NCBI GenBank assembly: GCA_011050675.1
Contig: DRFI01000025.1
Coordinates: 214,669-278,668, forward strand
Direction: 5' to 3'
Origin: Maribacter sp.
Lineage (GTDB): Bacteria > Bacteroidota > Bacteroidia > Flavobacteriales > Flavobacteriaceae
DNA: 64,000 bases
Positions 9,349 to 19,434 of the stretch are shown here, one piece after another. A model generated the notes under the pieces. That model searched no databases. It was not told the DNA's origin and was given only the letters and a program-made list of their open reading frames with translations. The translations under genes and the position numbers were made by a program. Every line of letters begins with the position of its first letter. Positions within the stretch are counted from its first letter, which is position 1.

Positions 9349-9603
9349 TTCTTTGTTGATTGTATATAGTTATGAGGCTATTAGATAATAGTATTTATGA
9401 ACAATTTAACGAAATTGGGTGTTTTAGACCCTCTTTTTAGAAGAGCAAGCTCATTTTTATGTTCAAAATTCTAACCTGCGGTATATAAACTTATATTTTG
9501 AGGCGTATTTTTAGTTTAATACTGTTATTCAAGGTCATAAATTATATATCAGATAAATTGTAGTACTTTAATTGATGATTAATCTAATTTCAAGTCTATT
9601 TAG

Positions 9604-9633
9604 TTGCTGAATATTTAAAATTGGATATATTTG
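9604..9633 (+). promoter_or_regulatory. Promoter of the uxaC operon
   Basis: TTG at 9604-9606, 19-bp spacer, then TATATTTG at 9626-9633. This is a full match to the Bacteroidota promoter TTG-N19-TAnnTTTG. The LacI-type operator begins at the next base and would cover the transcription start. Confidence 0.7.
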
Positions 9634-9647
9634 TGTAATCGATTGCA
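9634..9647. promoter_or_regulatory. LacI-family operator, copy 1 (uxaC)
   Basis: TGTAATCGATTGCA is a near-palindrome that fits the LacI-family pattern TGnAAnCGnTTnCA at every fixed position. It directly follows the -7 box. The same 14-mer occurs in reverse orientation at 23433-23446. The likely binder is the LacI-family protein encoded at 17022-18041. Confidence 0.75.
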
Positions 9648-9762
9648 TTAATTATGAGATGAATTTGTTTTTATAAAAATTGAGCATTTTTTTCATTCTA
9701 AAGATTATTAATGTGGTAAGCGGTTTAATATCGAACAAAGGGAAACCTTCAAACAAAAAGTA

Positions 9763-11181
9763 ATGAGTAAGTCCGTAGTAAATAATAAAACATTCATAAC
9801 AGACGATTTTTTATTAGAGAATAAATTCTCGCAACGATTATTTCATGAATATGCGGCTCAAATGCCTATCATAGATTACCACTGTCATTTGCCACCTAAC
9901 GAAATTGCAAACAATCGCCAATTTGAAAACCTAACTAAGATTTGGATGGATGGTGATCATTACAAATGGCGTGCAATGCGAACATTTGGTATTGATGAAA
10001 AATATGTTACTGGTAACGCCTCAGATAAAGACAAATTTATTGAATGGGGAAAAGCGGTACCTTATACTTTGAGGAATCCTCTATATCATTGGACTCATTT
10101 AGAATTACAACGTTATTTTGATATTGACACTTTATTAAATGCCGATACAGCAAATGATATTTATGAAGAGGCTACGGCAAAACTTCAAACATCTGAGTAC
10201 AATTGTCAAAGTCTTATTAAAAAGATGAATGTTGAAGTTATCTGTACAACAGAAGATCCAATTGACAGTTTAGATCATCATGTTAGAATTAAAAATAGCG
10301 ATTTTGATACCACAGTAAGTACTGCCTTTAGACCAGACAAAGCAATCGTAATTTCTAACGAAACTTATCTTGACTATATAGAAAAGCTTTCAACCGTTAG
10401 TAAAGTGACTATTAATTCATACAAGGCTTTGTGCGATGCACTTTTGGTAAGATTAGATTATTTTGAAGAGAATGGTTGTACTCTTTCCGATCATGGTTTA
10501 AGTTATGTTCCTTTTAGGACATTTACTGATGCTGAAATAGAAAATATATTTCAAAAAAGAATAGCTAAAAAGCAATTATCATTAGAAGAGGATGAGAAAT
10601 TTCAAACGTCCATTTTATTGTTTTTATGTGAAGAGTATCATTCTCGTGGATGGATACAGCAATTTCACCTTGGGGCATTGCGAAATAATAATGCTAGAAT
10701 GACACGTATTCTGGGTCCAGATACAGGATGGGACTCAATAGGTGATTATTCTCAAGCCAGAACACTTTCTAGTTTTTTAAATGCTTTAGATGCTAAAGAC
10801 AAGCTTACTAAGACTATTTTATATAATCTTAATCCGGCAGATAATGAAGTATTAGCAACCATGATTGGTAACTACAATGACGGTAAAGTAAAAGGGAAAA
10901 TGCAGTTTGGTTCTGGATGGTGGTTTTTAGACCAAAAAGATGGAATGACAAAACAGTTAAATGCCTTATCTAATATGGGATTAATAAGTTGTTTTATTGG
11001 TATGTTGACAGATTCTAGATCTTTTCTTTCATACCCTAGGCATGAATATTTTAGAAGAATTGTATGTAACCTTTTTGGACAAGAAATGCAGAAAGGAGAA
11101 CTACCACAAGATTTTGAATTAGTTGGTAAAATAATTCAAGATATAAGTTACAATAATGCCAAAGCCTATTTTAAATTTTAA
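9763..11181 (+). CDS. uxaC: Glucuronate isomerase UxaC
   Basis: Isomerises D-glucuronate to D-fructuronate and D-galacturonate to D-tagaturonate; entry step of both uronate branches. 472 aa, full length. The N-terminal PIIDYHCHLPP carries the metal-binding HxH, WKWRAMR-type and GSGWWF blocks follow, and DSRSFLSYPRHEYFRRI lies near the C-terminus. First gene of an operon with the TRAP transporter, uxaB and uxaA (gaps 3-16 bp). It serves both the galacturonate route of its operon and the glucuronate made elsewhere in the window. Confidence 0.96.
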   Translation: MSKSVVNNKTFITDDFLLENKFSQRLFHEYAAQMPIIDYHCHLPPNEIANNRQFENLTKIWMDGDHYKWRAMRTFGIDEKYVTGNASDKDKFIEWGKAVPYTLRNPLYHWTHLELQRYFDIDTLLNADTANDIYEEATAKLQTSEYNCQSLIKKMNVEVICTTEDPIDSLDHHVRIKNSDFDTTVSTAFRPDKAIVISNETYLDYIEKLSTVSKVTINSYKALCDALLVRLDYFEENGCTLSDHGLSYVPFRTFTDAEIENIFQKRIAKKQLSLEEDEKFQTSILLFLCEEYHSRGWIQQFHLGALRNNNARMTRILGPDTGWDSIGDYSQARTLSSFLNALDAKDKLTKTILYNLNPADNEVLATMIGNYNDGKVKGKMQFGSGWWFLDQKDGMTKQLNALSNMGLISCFIGMLTDSRSFLSYPRHEYFRRIVCNLFGQEMQKGELPQDFELVGKIIQDISYNNAKAYFKF

Positions 11182-11184
11182 GCT

Positions 11185-12162
11185 ATGAAAACTAAAAAAA
11201 TCGTACTGTTATTCATTTTAATTGGCACCTTTTTAAGTTGTGAAATACAAAGTGAAGTAAGGACATTGCGCTTGGGTCACGGTCTAGATGTTAGCCACTC
11301 TGTACACAAGGCAATGGTAAAAATGGGCGAAGATTTATTAGAACGCTCAGGTGGTAAACTTAAGCTTGAAATCTACCCTAGTCAACAATTGGGTACGGAA
11401 CGAGAATGTTTAGAACTTCTACAGATCGGTAGTTTAGATATGACCAAAGTATCTGTTGGTGTTTTGGAAAATTTTGCCCCTAAAATGAAGGTTCTAGGTC
11501 TTCCCTTTTTGTTTAGAGACCGTCAACATTCATTTAATGTATTAGACGGACCTATTGGTGAAATGTTGTTGAACGACGGTGAAAAATATTGGCTAAAAGG
11601 TTTAGGTTATTATGATGCTGGTAGCCGTAGTTTTTATACCATGAATAAACCTATTGAAAAACCAGAGGATTTAGTTGGAGAGAAAATACGGGTTATGGAA
11701 AGTGCTACAGCCGTTAATATGGTAAAAGCCCTTGGTGGTTCGCCAACACCAATTTCTTGGGGAGAATTATATACATCTCTACAGCAGGGTGTAGTTGATG
11801 GTGCAGAAAATAATCCTCCAAGTTTTTATCTGTCAAGACATTATGAGGTTTGTAAATACTATTCTTTAGATGAACATACCGTACTGCCAGATGTTTTATT
11901 GATAGGGACATATGTTTGGGCTAAATTAAACGAGCAAGAACAAAAATGGTTGAACGAATCGGTAAAAGAGTCGGTGAAGTATCAACGTATTCTTTGGGCA
12001 GAAGCAGAAGAGGAAGCATTACGAGAAGTTCAAAAAGCAGGTGTACAAGTCATTCGACCTGATAAATCATTATTTGCCGAAAAGGTAAAAGGTATTTTCG
12101 AGGGGTATAAAGATGATAAAGAAATATATCCGCTTATCAAACAAATTCAAGAAACTAAATAG
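11185..12162 (+). CDS. TRAP transporter substrate-binding lipoprotein (DctP family)
   Basis: 325 aa with a lipoprotein signal (hydrophobic stretch ending FLSC, Cys at residue 19). The body is the DctP fold: LRLGHGLDVSHSVHKAM near the start, KLKLEIYPSQQLG, and GEKIRVM containing the conserved substrate-carboxylate Arg. Between uxaC and the permease genes, the ligand is most likely a uronate (inference from context). A lipid anchor is expected to hold it at the inner membrane. Confidence 0.9.
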   Translation: MKTKKIVLLFILIGTFLSCEIQSEVRTLRLGHGLDVSHSVHKAMVKMGEDLLERSGGKLKLEIYPSQQLGTERECLELLQIGSLDMTKVSVGVLENFAPKMKVLGLPFLFRDRQHSFNVLDGPIGEMLLNDGEKYWLKGLGYYDAGSRSFYTMNKPIEKPEDLVGEKIRVMESATAVNMVKALGGSPTPISWGELYTSLQQGVVDGAENNPPSFYLSRHYEVCKYYSLDEHTVLPDVLLIGTYVWAKLNEQEQKWLNESVKESVKYQRILWAEAEEEALREVQKAGVQVIRPDKSLFAEKVKGIFEGYKDDKEIYPLIKQIQETK

Positions 12163-12168
12163 TTTACT

Positions 12169-12627
12169 ATGCGAAACAAAATTGATTCCATTTTAGGAAA
12201 GACATTGGTGCTGATCATGTCGGTAATGGTCATAAATGTTTTATGGCAAGTATTTACAAGATATGTAACGGGCAATCCAAGTTCCTTTACAGATGAGCTA
12301 GCTCGCTATCTTATGATTTGGATCGGGGTACTTGGAGCTGCGTATGTTTCTGGTCGAAACTTACATGTGGCTATTGATATTTTACCACTTCGCCAGAATA
12401 AGAAAACACAGAAGAAGCTTAAAATAATCGTTACCGTATTAATTATACTTTTCGTTCTTTTTGCTTTTGTAATTGGAGGCTCACGCTTGGTGTACATATC
12501 CTATGTTTTAGGGCAACAATCACCAGCTTTACAGGTTCCTTTGGCACTTGTGTATATCATTATTCCAATCAGCGGATTATTGATTATGTATTATAAAATT
12601 TCTGACTTAAAAAATATTGAATCATGA
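12169..12627 (+). CDS. TRAP transporter small permease (DctQ family)
   Basis: 152 aa with four hydrophobic segments and the DctQ signature FTDELARYLMIWIGVLGAAY near residues 40-59. It pairs with DctM as the membrane part of a sodium-driven uronate importer. Its last bases overlap the DctM start by 4 bp (ATGA), indicating translational coupling. Confidence 0.9.
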   Translation: MRNKIDSILGKTLVLIMSVMVINVLWQVFTRYVTGNPSSFTDELARYLMIWIGVLGAAYVSGRNLHVAIDILPLRQNKKTQKKLKIIVTVLIILFVLFAFVIGGSRLVYISYVLGQQSPALQVPLALVYIIIPISGLLIMYYKISDLKNIES

Positions 12628-13922
12628 TGGAGCATTTACCAATTCTTGTTTTAGTTATAAGCTTCATATGTTTATTGTCAATTGGTACTCCGGTAGCTTG
12701 GAGTATTGCTATTTCGTCTTTATTGACAATGCTAGTAAGTATACCTGCAATGCCAGCATTTACAACGGTATCTCAACGAATGGCAACAGGGTTAGATAGT
12801 TTTGCGCTCTTGGCAATTCCTTTCTTTATACTTTCTGGTGAGTTGATGAATAAAGGTGGTATTGCCCACAGACTCATCGCCTTTGCTAAGACCTTAGTAG
12901 GATCGTTTCCTGGTGGCTTGGCTTTAATCAATGTTATAGCGGCAATGTTAATGGGTGCTATAGCCGGTTCAGCAATGGCATCTGCATCAGCCATGGGAAG
13001 TATTTTAGGTCCAGAAATGGAAAAAGAAGGGTATTCTAAAGAATTTGGTGCGGCAGTAAATATTACTTCTGCAACTACAGGTTTAATTATTCCACCAAGT
13101 AATGTATTAATTGTTTACTCTTTAGCAAGCGGTGGCGCGTCTATTGCAGCCTTGTTCTTGGCAGGTTACATTCCTGGTATAATGACTGGTTTATTTCTTA
13201 TGATAGTAGCTTCTTTTTGGGCAAAAAAGAAGAAATATAAAGTAGGAAAGCGAAGTAGCTTAAAGGAAGTAGGTAGAACGTTTATTGATGCATTACCTAG
13301 TCTTTTTATGCTAGTAGTAGTAATAGGAGGTATAGTAACAGGAGTTTTCACAGCTACGGAGGCTTCGGCAATTGCTGTACTGTACAGTTTAATATTAGGT
13401 TTTATTTATAAGGAAATTACCTTACCGAAATTACCTCAGATTTTACTAGATTCTTCGGCAACTACGGCAATTGTTATGTTATTGATAGGTTCGTCTATGT
13501 GTATGTCTTGGGCATTGTCTTATGAGAATATTCCACAAGATATTAGTAGTGGACTTTTAAGTTTAAGCGATAATAAAATTGTTATTCTATTAATTATCAA
13601 CTTGTTATTGTTGTTCGTGGGTATTTTTATGGATATGACACCTGCAGTTTTAATTTTCACTCCGATATTTTTACCAGTAGTTACAAAACTAGGTTTAGAC
13701 CCTGTGCACTTTGGTATTATCATGGTGCTAAATTTATGTATAGGATTGTGTACTCCGCCTGTAGGGTCCGTGTTGTTCGTTGGGGTAGGTGTAGCCAAAA
13801 CTACAATAGAAAAGGTATTTAAACCATTGTTGCCATTGTTTATCGCAATGATTGTTGCGCTGTTTTTGGTAACCTATATTCCACAATTAAGTTTATGGTT
13901 ACCTAGCTTATTCGATCTATAA
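12624..13922 (+). CDS. TRAP transporter large permease (DctM family)
   Basis: 432 aa, about 12 transmembrane segments. Visible DctM blocks: AIPFFILSGELMNKGGIAHRL, GAIAGSAMASASAMGSI, TSATTGLIIPPSNVLIVYS and NLCIGLCTPPVGSVLFV. It forms the ion-coupled channel for the substrate delivered by the upstream binding protein. Full length; followed 15 bp later by uxaB. Confidence 0.93.
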   Translation: MMEHLPILVLVISFICLLSIGTPVAWSIAISSLLTMLVSIPAMPAFTTVSQRMATGLDSFALLAIPFFILSGELMNKGGIAHRLIAFAKTLVGSFPGGLALINVIAAMLMGAIAGSAMASASAMGSILGPEMEKEGYSKEFGAAVNITSATTGLIIPPSNVLIVYSLASGGASIAALFLAGYIPGIMTGLFLMIVASFWAKKKKYKVGKRSSLKEVGRTFIDALPSLFMLVVVIGGIVTGVFTATEASAIAVLYSLILGFIYKEITLPKLPQILLDSSATTAIVMLLIGSSMCMSWALSYENIPQDISSGLLSLSDNKIVILLIINLLLLFVGIFMDMTPAVLIFTPIFLPVVTKLGLDPVHFGIIMVLNLCIGLCTPPVGSVLFVGVGVAKTTIEKVFKPLLPLFIAMIVALFLVTYIPQLSLWLPSLFDL

Positions 13923-13937
13923 TTTTATACTAAAATC

Positions 13938-15377
13938 ATGCAGAAATTAAATAGAAATAATATTGAGGTTTCTAGTGTGTTACCTATAAAAATTGTTCAA
14001 TTTGGGGAAGGTAATTTTCTACGAGCCTTTGTAGAATATGCCTTTCAGACTTTGAATAAAGAAGTTGGGTTTAATGCTGGTATTGCGGTAGTACAGCCTA
14101 TAGATAAGGGTATGGTGTCTATGTTAAATGACCAAGATGGTTTATACACACTTTTTACCAAAGGCTTACAGAATGGTGTTGCGGTCGAAAAAAAAGAACT
14201 AATTACTAATATAGTATCGGGCATTGATCCATATTTAAATTTTAATGACTTTTTAAGTCTAGCGAAAGAGCCGGAATTAGAATTTATTATTTCAAACACT
14301 ACAGAAGCAGGTATTTCATTTGTGGAGGCAGATGAATTTAATATGACGCCACCAAGTTCTTTTCCGGCAAAGCTTACAAGATTATTATTTAAACGTTTTA
14401 CTCATTTTAGTGGGGCAAGTGATAAAGGTTTAACCATTATACCATGCGAACTTATCAATCATAATTCAGATACTTTAAAACAAATTATACTGGATTATAT
14501 CTCACTTTGGAATTTGTCATCAGAATTTAAAAATTGGATTTTAAATTCTTGTACATTTCATAATACATTGGTAGACCGTATTGTACCTGGCTATCCTAGA
14601 GACCAAATTGAAGCTTATAATAAGCAGTTAGACTATCAAGATAATTTAATTGTAAGCGCAGAAATATTTTTTTTATGGGTAATAGAGGGTGATGAAACAT
14701 TAAAGGAGAAATTACCTTTTCATAAAACCAGCTTAGACGTTAAAATTGTAAAGGATATGCAACCTTTTCGAACTAGAAAGGTTCGCATTTTAAATGGTGC
14801 GCATACTGCAATGGTACCATTTTCATTACTGTATGGTAATGAAACGGTTAAGGAAACTGTAGAAGAAAGCTTTACAGGACCTTTTATTCGTTCTCTAGTA
14901 TTTGACGAAATCATTCCAACCCTAGAAATGGAAAAAGATGAACTGAACGAATTTGCAAATGCAGTTTTTGATCGTTTTAAAAATCCGTTTATAAAACATC
15001 AGCTAGCCAGTATCGCATTAAATTCTATTTCGAAATTTAAGGTTAGGGTACTGCCAAGTTTGTTGATGTACAACGAAATAAAAGGAAAATTACCTTTTAA
15101 GATGGTATTTGCATTCGCTTGTTTAATTCGATTTTATAAAGGAAGTTATAATGGTAATGTTATGGCTGTAAACGATGATACTGATATTGTTTCGGAAATG
15201 GCATTGCTGTGGAAATTATGTTCCATGAATGAAATTGCAACGAAAGTTTTGGGTAAAGCGCAGTATTGGGGGCAAGATTTAAATGAGATTCAAGGTTTGA
15301 CAATAGCTGTCACAACTTCTTTAAAACTCATTGAAGAATATGGTATAGAAAAAGGATTTTCAAAATTAGGTCAATAG
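13938..15377 (+). CDS. uxaB: Tagaturonate reductase (altronate oxidoreductase) UxaB
   Basis: Reduces D-tagaturonate to D-altronate with NAD(P)H. 479 aa, polyol/mannitol dehydrogenase family: N-terminal FGEGNFLRAFVEY nucleotide-binding block, and RKVRILNGAHTAM (near residue 277) with the catalytic Lys/Asn/His region. UxaB is chosen over UxuB because of the neighbouring altronate dehydratase. The fructuronate reductases of this window appear instead to be short-chain dehydrogenases. Confidence 0.93.
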   Translation: MQKLNRNNIEVSSVLPIKIVQFGEGNFLRAFVEYAFQTLNKEVGFNAGIAVVQPIDKGMVSMLNDQDGLYTLFTKGLQNGVAVEKKELITNIVSGIDPYLNFNDFLSLAKEPELEFIISNTTEAGISFVEADEFNMTPPSSFPAKLTRLLFKRFTHFSGASDKGLTIIPCELINHNSDTLKQIILDYISLWNLSSEFKNWILNSCTFHNTLVDRIVPGYPRDQIEAYNKQLDYQDNLIVSAEIFFLWVIEGDETLKEKLPFHKTSLDVKIVKDMQPFRTRKVRILNGAHTAMVPFSLLYGNETVKETVEESFTGPFIRSLVFDEIIPTLEMEKDELNEFANAVFDRFKNPFIKHQLASIALNSISKFKVRVLPSLLMYNEIKGKLPFKMVFAFACLIRFYKGSYNGNVMAVNDDTDIVSEMALLWKLCSMNEIATKVLGKAQYWGQDLNEIQGLTIAVTTSLKLIEEYGIEKGFSKLGQ

Positions 15378-15390
15378 TAAACACAACGCA

Positions 15391-17007
15391 ATGCAGAAGA
15401 AAATAATTAAAGTTCAGGCAGAGGATAATGTGGCAATTGCATTGATAGACCTTGCAAAAGGAGACCGTTGTGAATATAACGGTGAAGAGATAATTATTTT
15501 ATCTAAAACTAAGGCAAAACACAAAATTGCATTCGTTGATTTTGCAATCGATGATCCTATTTATATGTATGGAGTATTAGTTGGTAAGGCTGTAGTATCG
15601 ATAGGGAAAGGTGACCTGTTGACCACTGAGAATGTAAAACACCAAAGTGATAAGGTGGTGGCCAAAACCAAAAATATAGTTTGGAACGCACCCGATATTT
15701 CCAATTGGAAAAACAGAACTTTTATGGGATATCACCGGGCAGACGGTCAAGTGGGTACCCAAAATGTATGGTTGTTTTTTCCATTGGTATTTTGTGAAAA
15801 TAGAAATATAGAGGTGCTTAAAGAGGTTTTTGAAAAAGAACTTTCTATGGGTAAGGAGCGTAAGCAAAGACAACTACTACGTAATCTTATAAATGGTAAT
15901 GATGCCGATTTCAATGATGGTAAACAGCAAGAGTCTGAGCAAACTTTTGATAATATAGATGTTAAGTTTATAACCCACCAAGGTGGTTGTGGCGGTATTC
16001 GCCAAGACTCAAATACATTAGCCAAATTATTGGCAGGTTATGTAAAAAACCCTAATGTAGCTGGTGCAACAGTATTAAGTTTAGGCTGTCAAAATTTGCA
16101 GATAGATATATTTAAAGATGCCTTGAATTCCATTGATTCTAATTTAGATAAGCCAGTACTTATTTATGAACAGCAGCAAATGGGTACGGTAGAAGACATG
16201 TTGAATGTCATAATCAAAGATTCATTTGCAGGTATAAAAGCAGCTAATTCCATTGAACGTAAACCAGCACCAATATCAAAATTAAAAATGGGATTGGAAT
16301 GTGGTGGTTCTGATGGTTTTTCGGGTATTTCTGCAAACCCAGCTTTGGGTTATGCTTCAGATATTTTAGCGGCTGTTGGTGGCTCACCGATTCTTTCTGA
16401 GTTTCCAGAGTTATGTGGTGTAGAACAAGAGTTGGTAAATAGATGTGTAAATGATGCCGACGCAGAAAGGTTTATGTTTTTAATGAAAGCGTATGAAGCA
16501 GCTGCAGAGGCGGCTGGTTCAGGTTTTGATATGAATCCTTCTCCAGGGAATATCAAAGACGGTTTAATTACCGATGCAATGAAATCTGCTGGTGCAGCAA
16601 AAAAAGGAGGTACATCGCCTATTGTAGCAATTTTAGACTATGGTGAGTATGTTACTAAACCAGGCTTAAATCTTCTTTGTACACCAGGTAACGATGTGGA
16701 AAGTACAACGGGTATGGTTGGGTCAGGTGCTAATATAGTTGTTTTTACAACTGGCTTGGGTACACCCACAGGAAATCCTATTGCTCCCGTTTTAAAAGTT
16801 TCATCTAATTCTATACTAGCAGAACGTATGCCAGATATTATCGATATTGATACGGGTGCGGTTATTAGGGGAGAAAAGACCATTCAAGAAATGGGAGAGG
16901 AGATATTGGAATATGTTATTCAAGTAGCGAGCGGGGAGAAAGAGGCAAAAGCTGATATTTTAGGTCAAGATGATTTTATTCCGTGGAAAAGAGGAGTTTC
17001 ACTCTAA
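15391..17007 (+). CDS. uxaA: Altronate dehydratase UxaA
   Basis: Dehydrates D-altronate to 2-keto-3-deoxygluconate. 538 aa with the N-terminal SAF-like domain (residues ~1-95) and the large C-terminal catalytic domain. Blocks such as GYHRADGQVGTQN, THQGGCGGIRQDS, LECGGSDGFSG and GGTSPIVAILDYGE supply the Cys and other metal-site residues. Last gene of the uxa operon; the convergent regulator ends 14 bp further on. Confidence 0.95.
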   Translation: MQKKIIKVQAEDNVAIALIDLAKGDRCEYNGEEIIILSKTKAKHKIAFVDFAIDDPIYMYGVLVGKAVVSIGKGDLLTTENVKHQSDKVVAKTKNIVWNAPDISNWKNRTFMGYHRADGQVGTQNVWLFFPLVFCENRNIEVLKEVFEKELSMGKERKQRQLLRNLINGNDADFNDGKQQESEQTFDNIDVKFITHQGGCGGIRQDSNTLAKLLAGYVKNPNVAGATVLSLGCQNLQIDIFKDALNSIDSNLDKPVLIYEQQQMGTVEDMLNVIIKDSFAGIKAANSIERKPAPISKLKMGLECGGSDGFSGISANPALGYASDILAAVGGSPILSEFPELCGVEQELVNRCVNDADAERFMFLMKAYEAAAEAAGSGFDMNPSPGNIKDGLITDAMKSAGAAKKGGTSPIVAILDYGEYVTKPGLNLLCTPGNDVESTTGMVGSGANIVVFTTGLGTPTGNPIAPVLKVSSNSILAERMPDIIDIDTGAVIRGEKTIQEMGEEILEYVIQVASGEKEAKADILGQDDFIPWKRGVSL

Positions 17008-17021
17008 ATAGGTAGTAAATG

Positions 17022-18041
17022 TTACTTCTGCTTACTTGATGATTTTCTAACTATTAGTTTGGCTGGCAAAACAACGTTTTTATGAATTTCTCTTTGATCA
17101 TTTTCAATCTGCTCTAAAAAAACTTTTGCAGCCATTTTACCCATTTCCATAGGAGATTGGTCTACAGAACTTATAGATGGTTCTAAAAATTGGGTAAAAG
17201 GTTCGTTACTAAAACCTACTACACAAAAATCTTCTGGTATTCTAATAGATATACTTTGAAGATATTTTACAGCTCCTAATAAACCATTATCTGTTGATGA
17301 GAAAATAGCATCTGGTGGTACCGATAATTTCATGAGTTTTTCTGCAGCTTCTTTTCCTGCTTCCATATCACTCGTTAAAGAAATTACGTAATCACTATTG
17401 TATGTAATTTTATGTTTTAAAAGTGCATCTTTATATCCTTTGAGTCTATTGTTATAGAGTTCAATATTCTGATCTACATAAAAATGGGCTATTCTTTTAC
17501 AGCCTTGATGTATTAAATGCTCGGTAGCATCAAAACCACCTTGATAATCGTCTATGGTTACTGTGCTTATATTATCATAATTTAAAACACGGTCAAAAAA
17601 TATGAAAGGCGTAGATTTTTTTAATTCCTGATTTAATTGCTCTTTATTTTCATTGGTAAAGGAGGAGGAGATAAGAATACCGTCAACTTGGGCATTTATT
17701 AAATTTTGAATAATTTTCTTTTCACGGTCAATATCTTCATGGGTTTGAGATATGATAACATGAAATCCTTTTGGGTATAGTTCATCTTCAATACCACGAA
17801 TAACAGATGCAAAAAAGTTCTTATTAATGAACGGCACTACTACGCCTACATTTTTGCTTTTACCACTTTTTAGGGCTAATGCCAATTTATTCTGCTTGTA
17901 ATTCATTTTTGCAGCAGTGACATGTACAAGCTCTCGTGTCTTTTTACTGATTTTAGGATTATTGTTTAAAGCCCTAGAAACAGTAGCTGCTGTAATTTTT
18001 AGCTCTTTTGCAATGTCGTAAATAGTAGCTTTCTTGCTCAT
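17022..18041 (-). CDS. LacI-family transcriptional regulator
   Basis: 339 aa. The N-terminal helix-turn-helix ATIYDIAKELKITAATVSRAL is the LacI signature, followed by NPKISKKTRELV and the hinge. The rest is a periplasmic-binding-protein-like effector domain (FFASVIRGIEDELYPKG, DGILISSS). It is convergent with the uxa operon. Two operators of LacI type in the window (9634-9647 and 23433-23446) make it the best candidate regulator of both. The inducer is probably a uronate or pathway intermediate (inference). Confidence 0.92.
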   Translation of the reverse strand: MSKKATIYDIAKELKITAATVSRALNNNPKISKKTRELVHVTAAKMNYKQNKLALALKSGKSKNVGVVVPFINKNFFASVIRGIEDELYPKGFHVIISQTHEDIDREKKIIQNLINAQVDGILISSSFTNENKEQLNQELKKSTPFIFFDRVLNYDNISTVTIDDYQGGFDATEHLIHQGCKRIAHFYVDQNIELYNNRLKGYKDALLKHKITYNSDYVISLTSDMEAGKEAAEKLMKLSVPPDAIFSSTDNGLLGAVKYLQSISIRIPEDFCVVGFSNEPFTQFLEPSISSVDQSPMEMGKMAAKVFLEQIENDQREIHKNVVLPAKLIVRKSSSKQK

Positions 18042-18216
18042 AGAAAAGTGTATTACGAATTTACGATTATTGAATCAAAAAAAAGTACTGTAAATAGCTT
18101 ATTAATTGGCATCGGATAAAATTTAGAAATGAATGAGAACCCTCTCTTTCTATAGTATTTTTCGTTATTTTAATAGCTTGTTTAGGGTATAATATGAATA
18201 TTGAAAATAAGGTTGA

Positions 18217-19293
18217 ATGAATATAAAAAGTGCTGTTAAGATAGAAAAGAGTTTTTATGGGACTACAATAGACGGTAAGCAAGTAGATCAATTTAGCTTA
18301 AAAAATGAAGGAGGTATAGAAGTCTATATTATAACCTTTGGGGGAAGAATTACTGCAATAAATACTGCCGATAAAAATGGTAAGCTAGAAAATGTTGTTT
18401 TGGCATTTAATAATTTAGAACAGTATGAAAAAAAGAACCCATTTTTTGGTGCTTTGATAGGGCGTTATGGAAACCGTATAGCGAAAGGAACTTTTAGTTT
18501 AAAAGGGATTGAGTATATATTAGCTAAGAATAATGGAGAAAACAATTTACATGGTGGTTTAAAAGGTTTTGATAAAATGGTATGGAAAGTTGAAAACGTA
18601 GAGGAATCTACTTCTTTTGTTTCTTTAAAATTGAGTTATTACAGTGAGGATATGGAAGAAGGTTTTCCTGGTAATTTAAAAACTACGGTTACATACACCT
18701 TAAACAGTAACAATAGTCTAGACGTATTGTATGAGGCCTCTACAGATAAGACTACGGTTATAAATCTAACACAACATTCTTATTTTAACTTATCGGGTAA
18801 TTTTGCTCAGTTGATAGAAGACCATGAAGTGGAAATAGATGCCGATAAATTTGTTCCGGTTGATGCTTCGTTGATTCCAACAGGCGAATTGACTTCTGTT
18901 GAAAATACCCCTTTTGATTTTAGAACGTCAAAAGCAGTGGAGATTGCTATCAACGGAGAACATGAACAATTAAAAATAGGCGGTGGTTTTGATCATTGCT
19001 GGGTGCTCAATGGTAAAGGATATAGGTCAGTAGCTAAAGCACATCACAAAGAATCGGGGCGCGTAATGGAAGTATTGACTGACCAACCTGGTATGCAATT
19101 TTATACTGGTAATTTTATAGACGGCACTTTACCGGCTCCAAATAACGGAGTTTACGCAAAAAGAAGTGGTCTTTGTTTTGAAACCCAGCATTTTCCAGAT
19201 TCGCCAAATCATCCACAATTTCCAGATACTACGTTAGAGCAAGGCGAGAAATATGCAACTAAAACAACTTTTAAGTTTTATGTTAATGGCTAG
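18217..19293 (+). CDS. galM: Aldose 1-epimerase (galactose mutarotase family)
   Basis: 358 aa, cytosolic (no signal peptide). Family blocks: FGGRITAI, NPFFGALIGRYGNRIAKG, NLTQHSYFNLSG with one catalytic His, GGFDHCWVL with the second, and FETQHFPDSPN with the catalytic Glu. It interconverts sugar anomers; the true substrate may be galactose, glucose or a uronic acid. It lies between the LacI gene (divergent) and the SDR gene, 141 bp upstream of the latter. Confidence 0.9.
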   Translation: MNIKSAVKIEKSFYGTTIDGKQVDQFSLKNEGGIEVYIITFGGRITAINTADKNGKLENVVLAFNNLEQYEKKNPFFGALIGRYGNRIAKGTFSLKGIEYILAKNNGENNLHGGLKGFDKMVWKVENVEESTSFVSLKLSYYSEDMEEGFPGNLKTTVTYTLNSNNSLDVLYEASTDKTTVINLTQHSYFNLSGNFAQLIEDHEVEIDADKFVPVDASLIPTGELTSVENTPFDFRTSKAVEIAINGEHEQLKIGGGFDHCWVLNGKGYRSVAKAHHKESGRVMEVLTDQPGMQFYTGNFIDGTLPAPNNGVYAKRSGLCFETQHFPDSPNHPQFPDTTLEQGEKYATKTTFKFYVNG

Positions 19294-19434
19294 TTTTTAA
19301 TACAGTTCCTTTCAATTTATTGGACATTATGTATTTAGTGATTTTTACATTAAAATCTCGTGCTAGTAATTTTTGTTTTCGAGATAATTTAAATTGGTAT
19401 TGACGAATATATTTATTCATATAAAAAGAACATC

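Larger units (their letters stand above)
9349..9762. other. Intergenic control region upstream of the uxaC operon
   Basis: 414 bp, AT-rich, no convincing ORF. It holds the promoter and LacI-type operator of uxaC (given separately). The left part must also contain the promoter of the small minus-strand gene, but I see no clear -7 box there. Confidence 0.7.

Noticed and set aside
12617..12799. Overlapping ORF in another frame inside the DctQ/DctM genes
   Set aside because: Lies wholly within well-supported transporter genes and has no family features.
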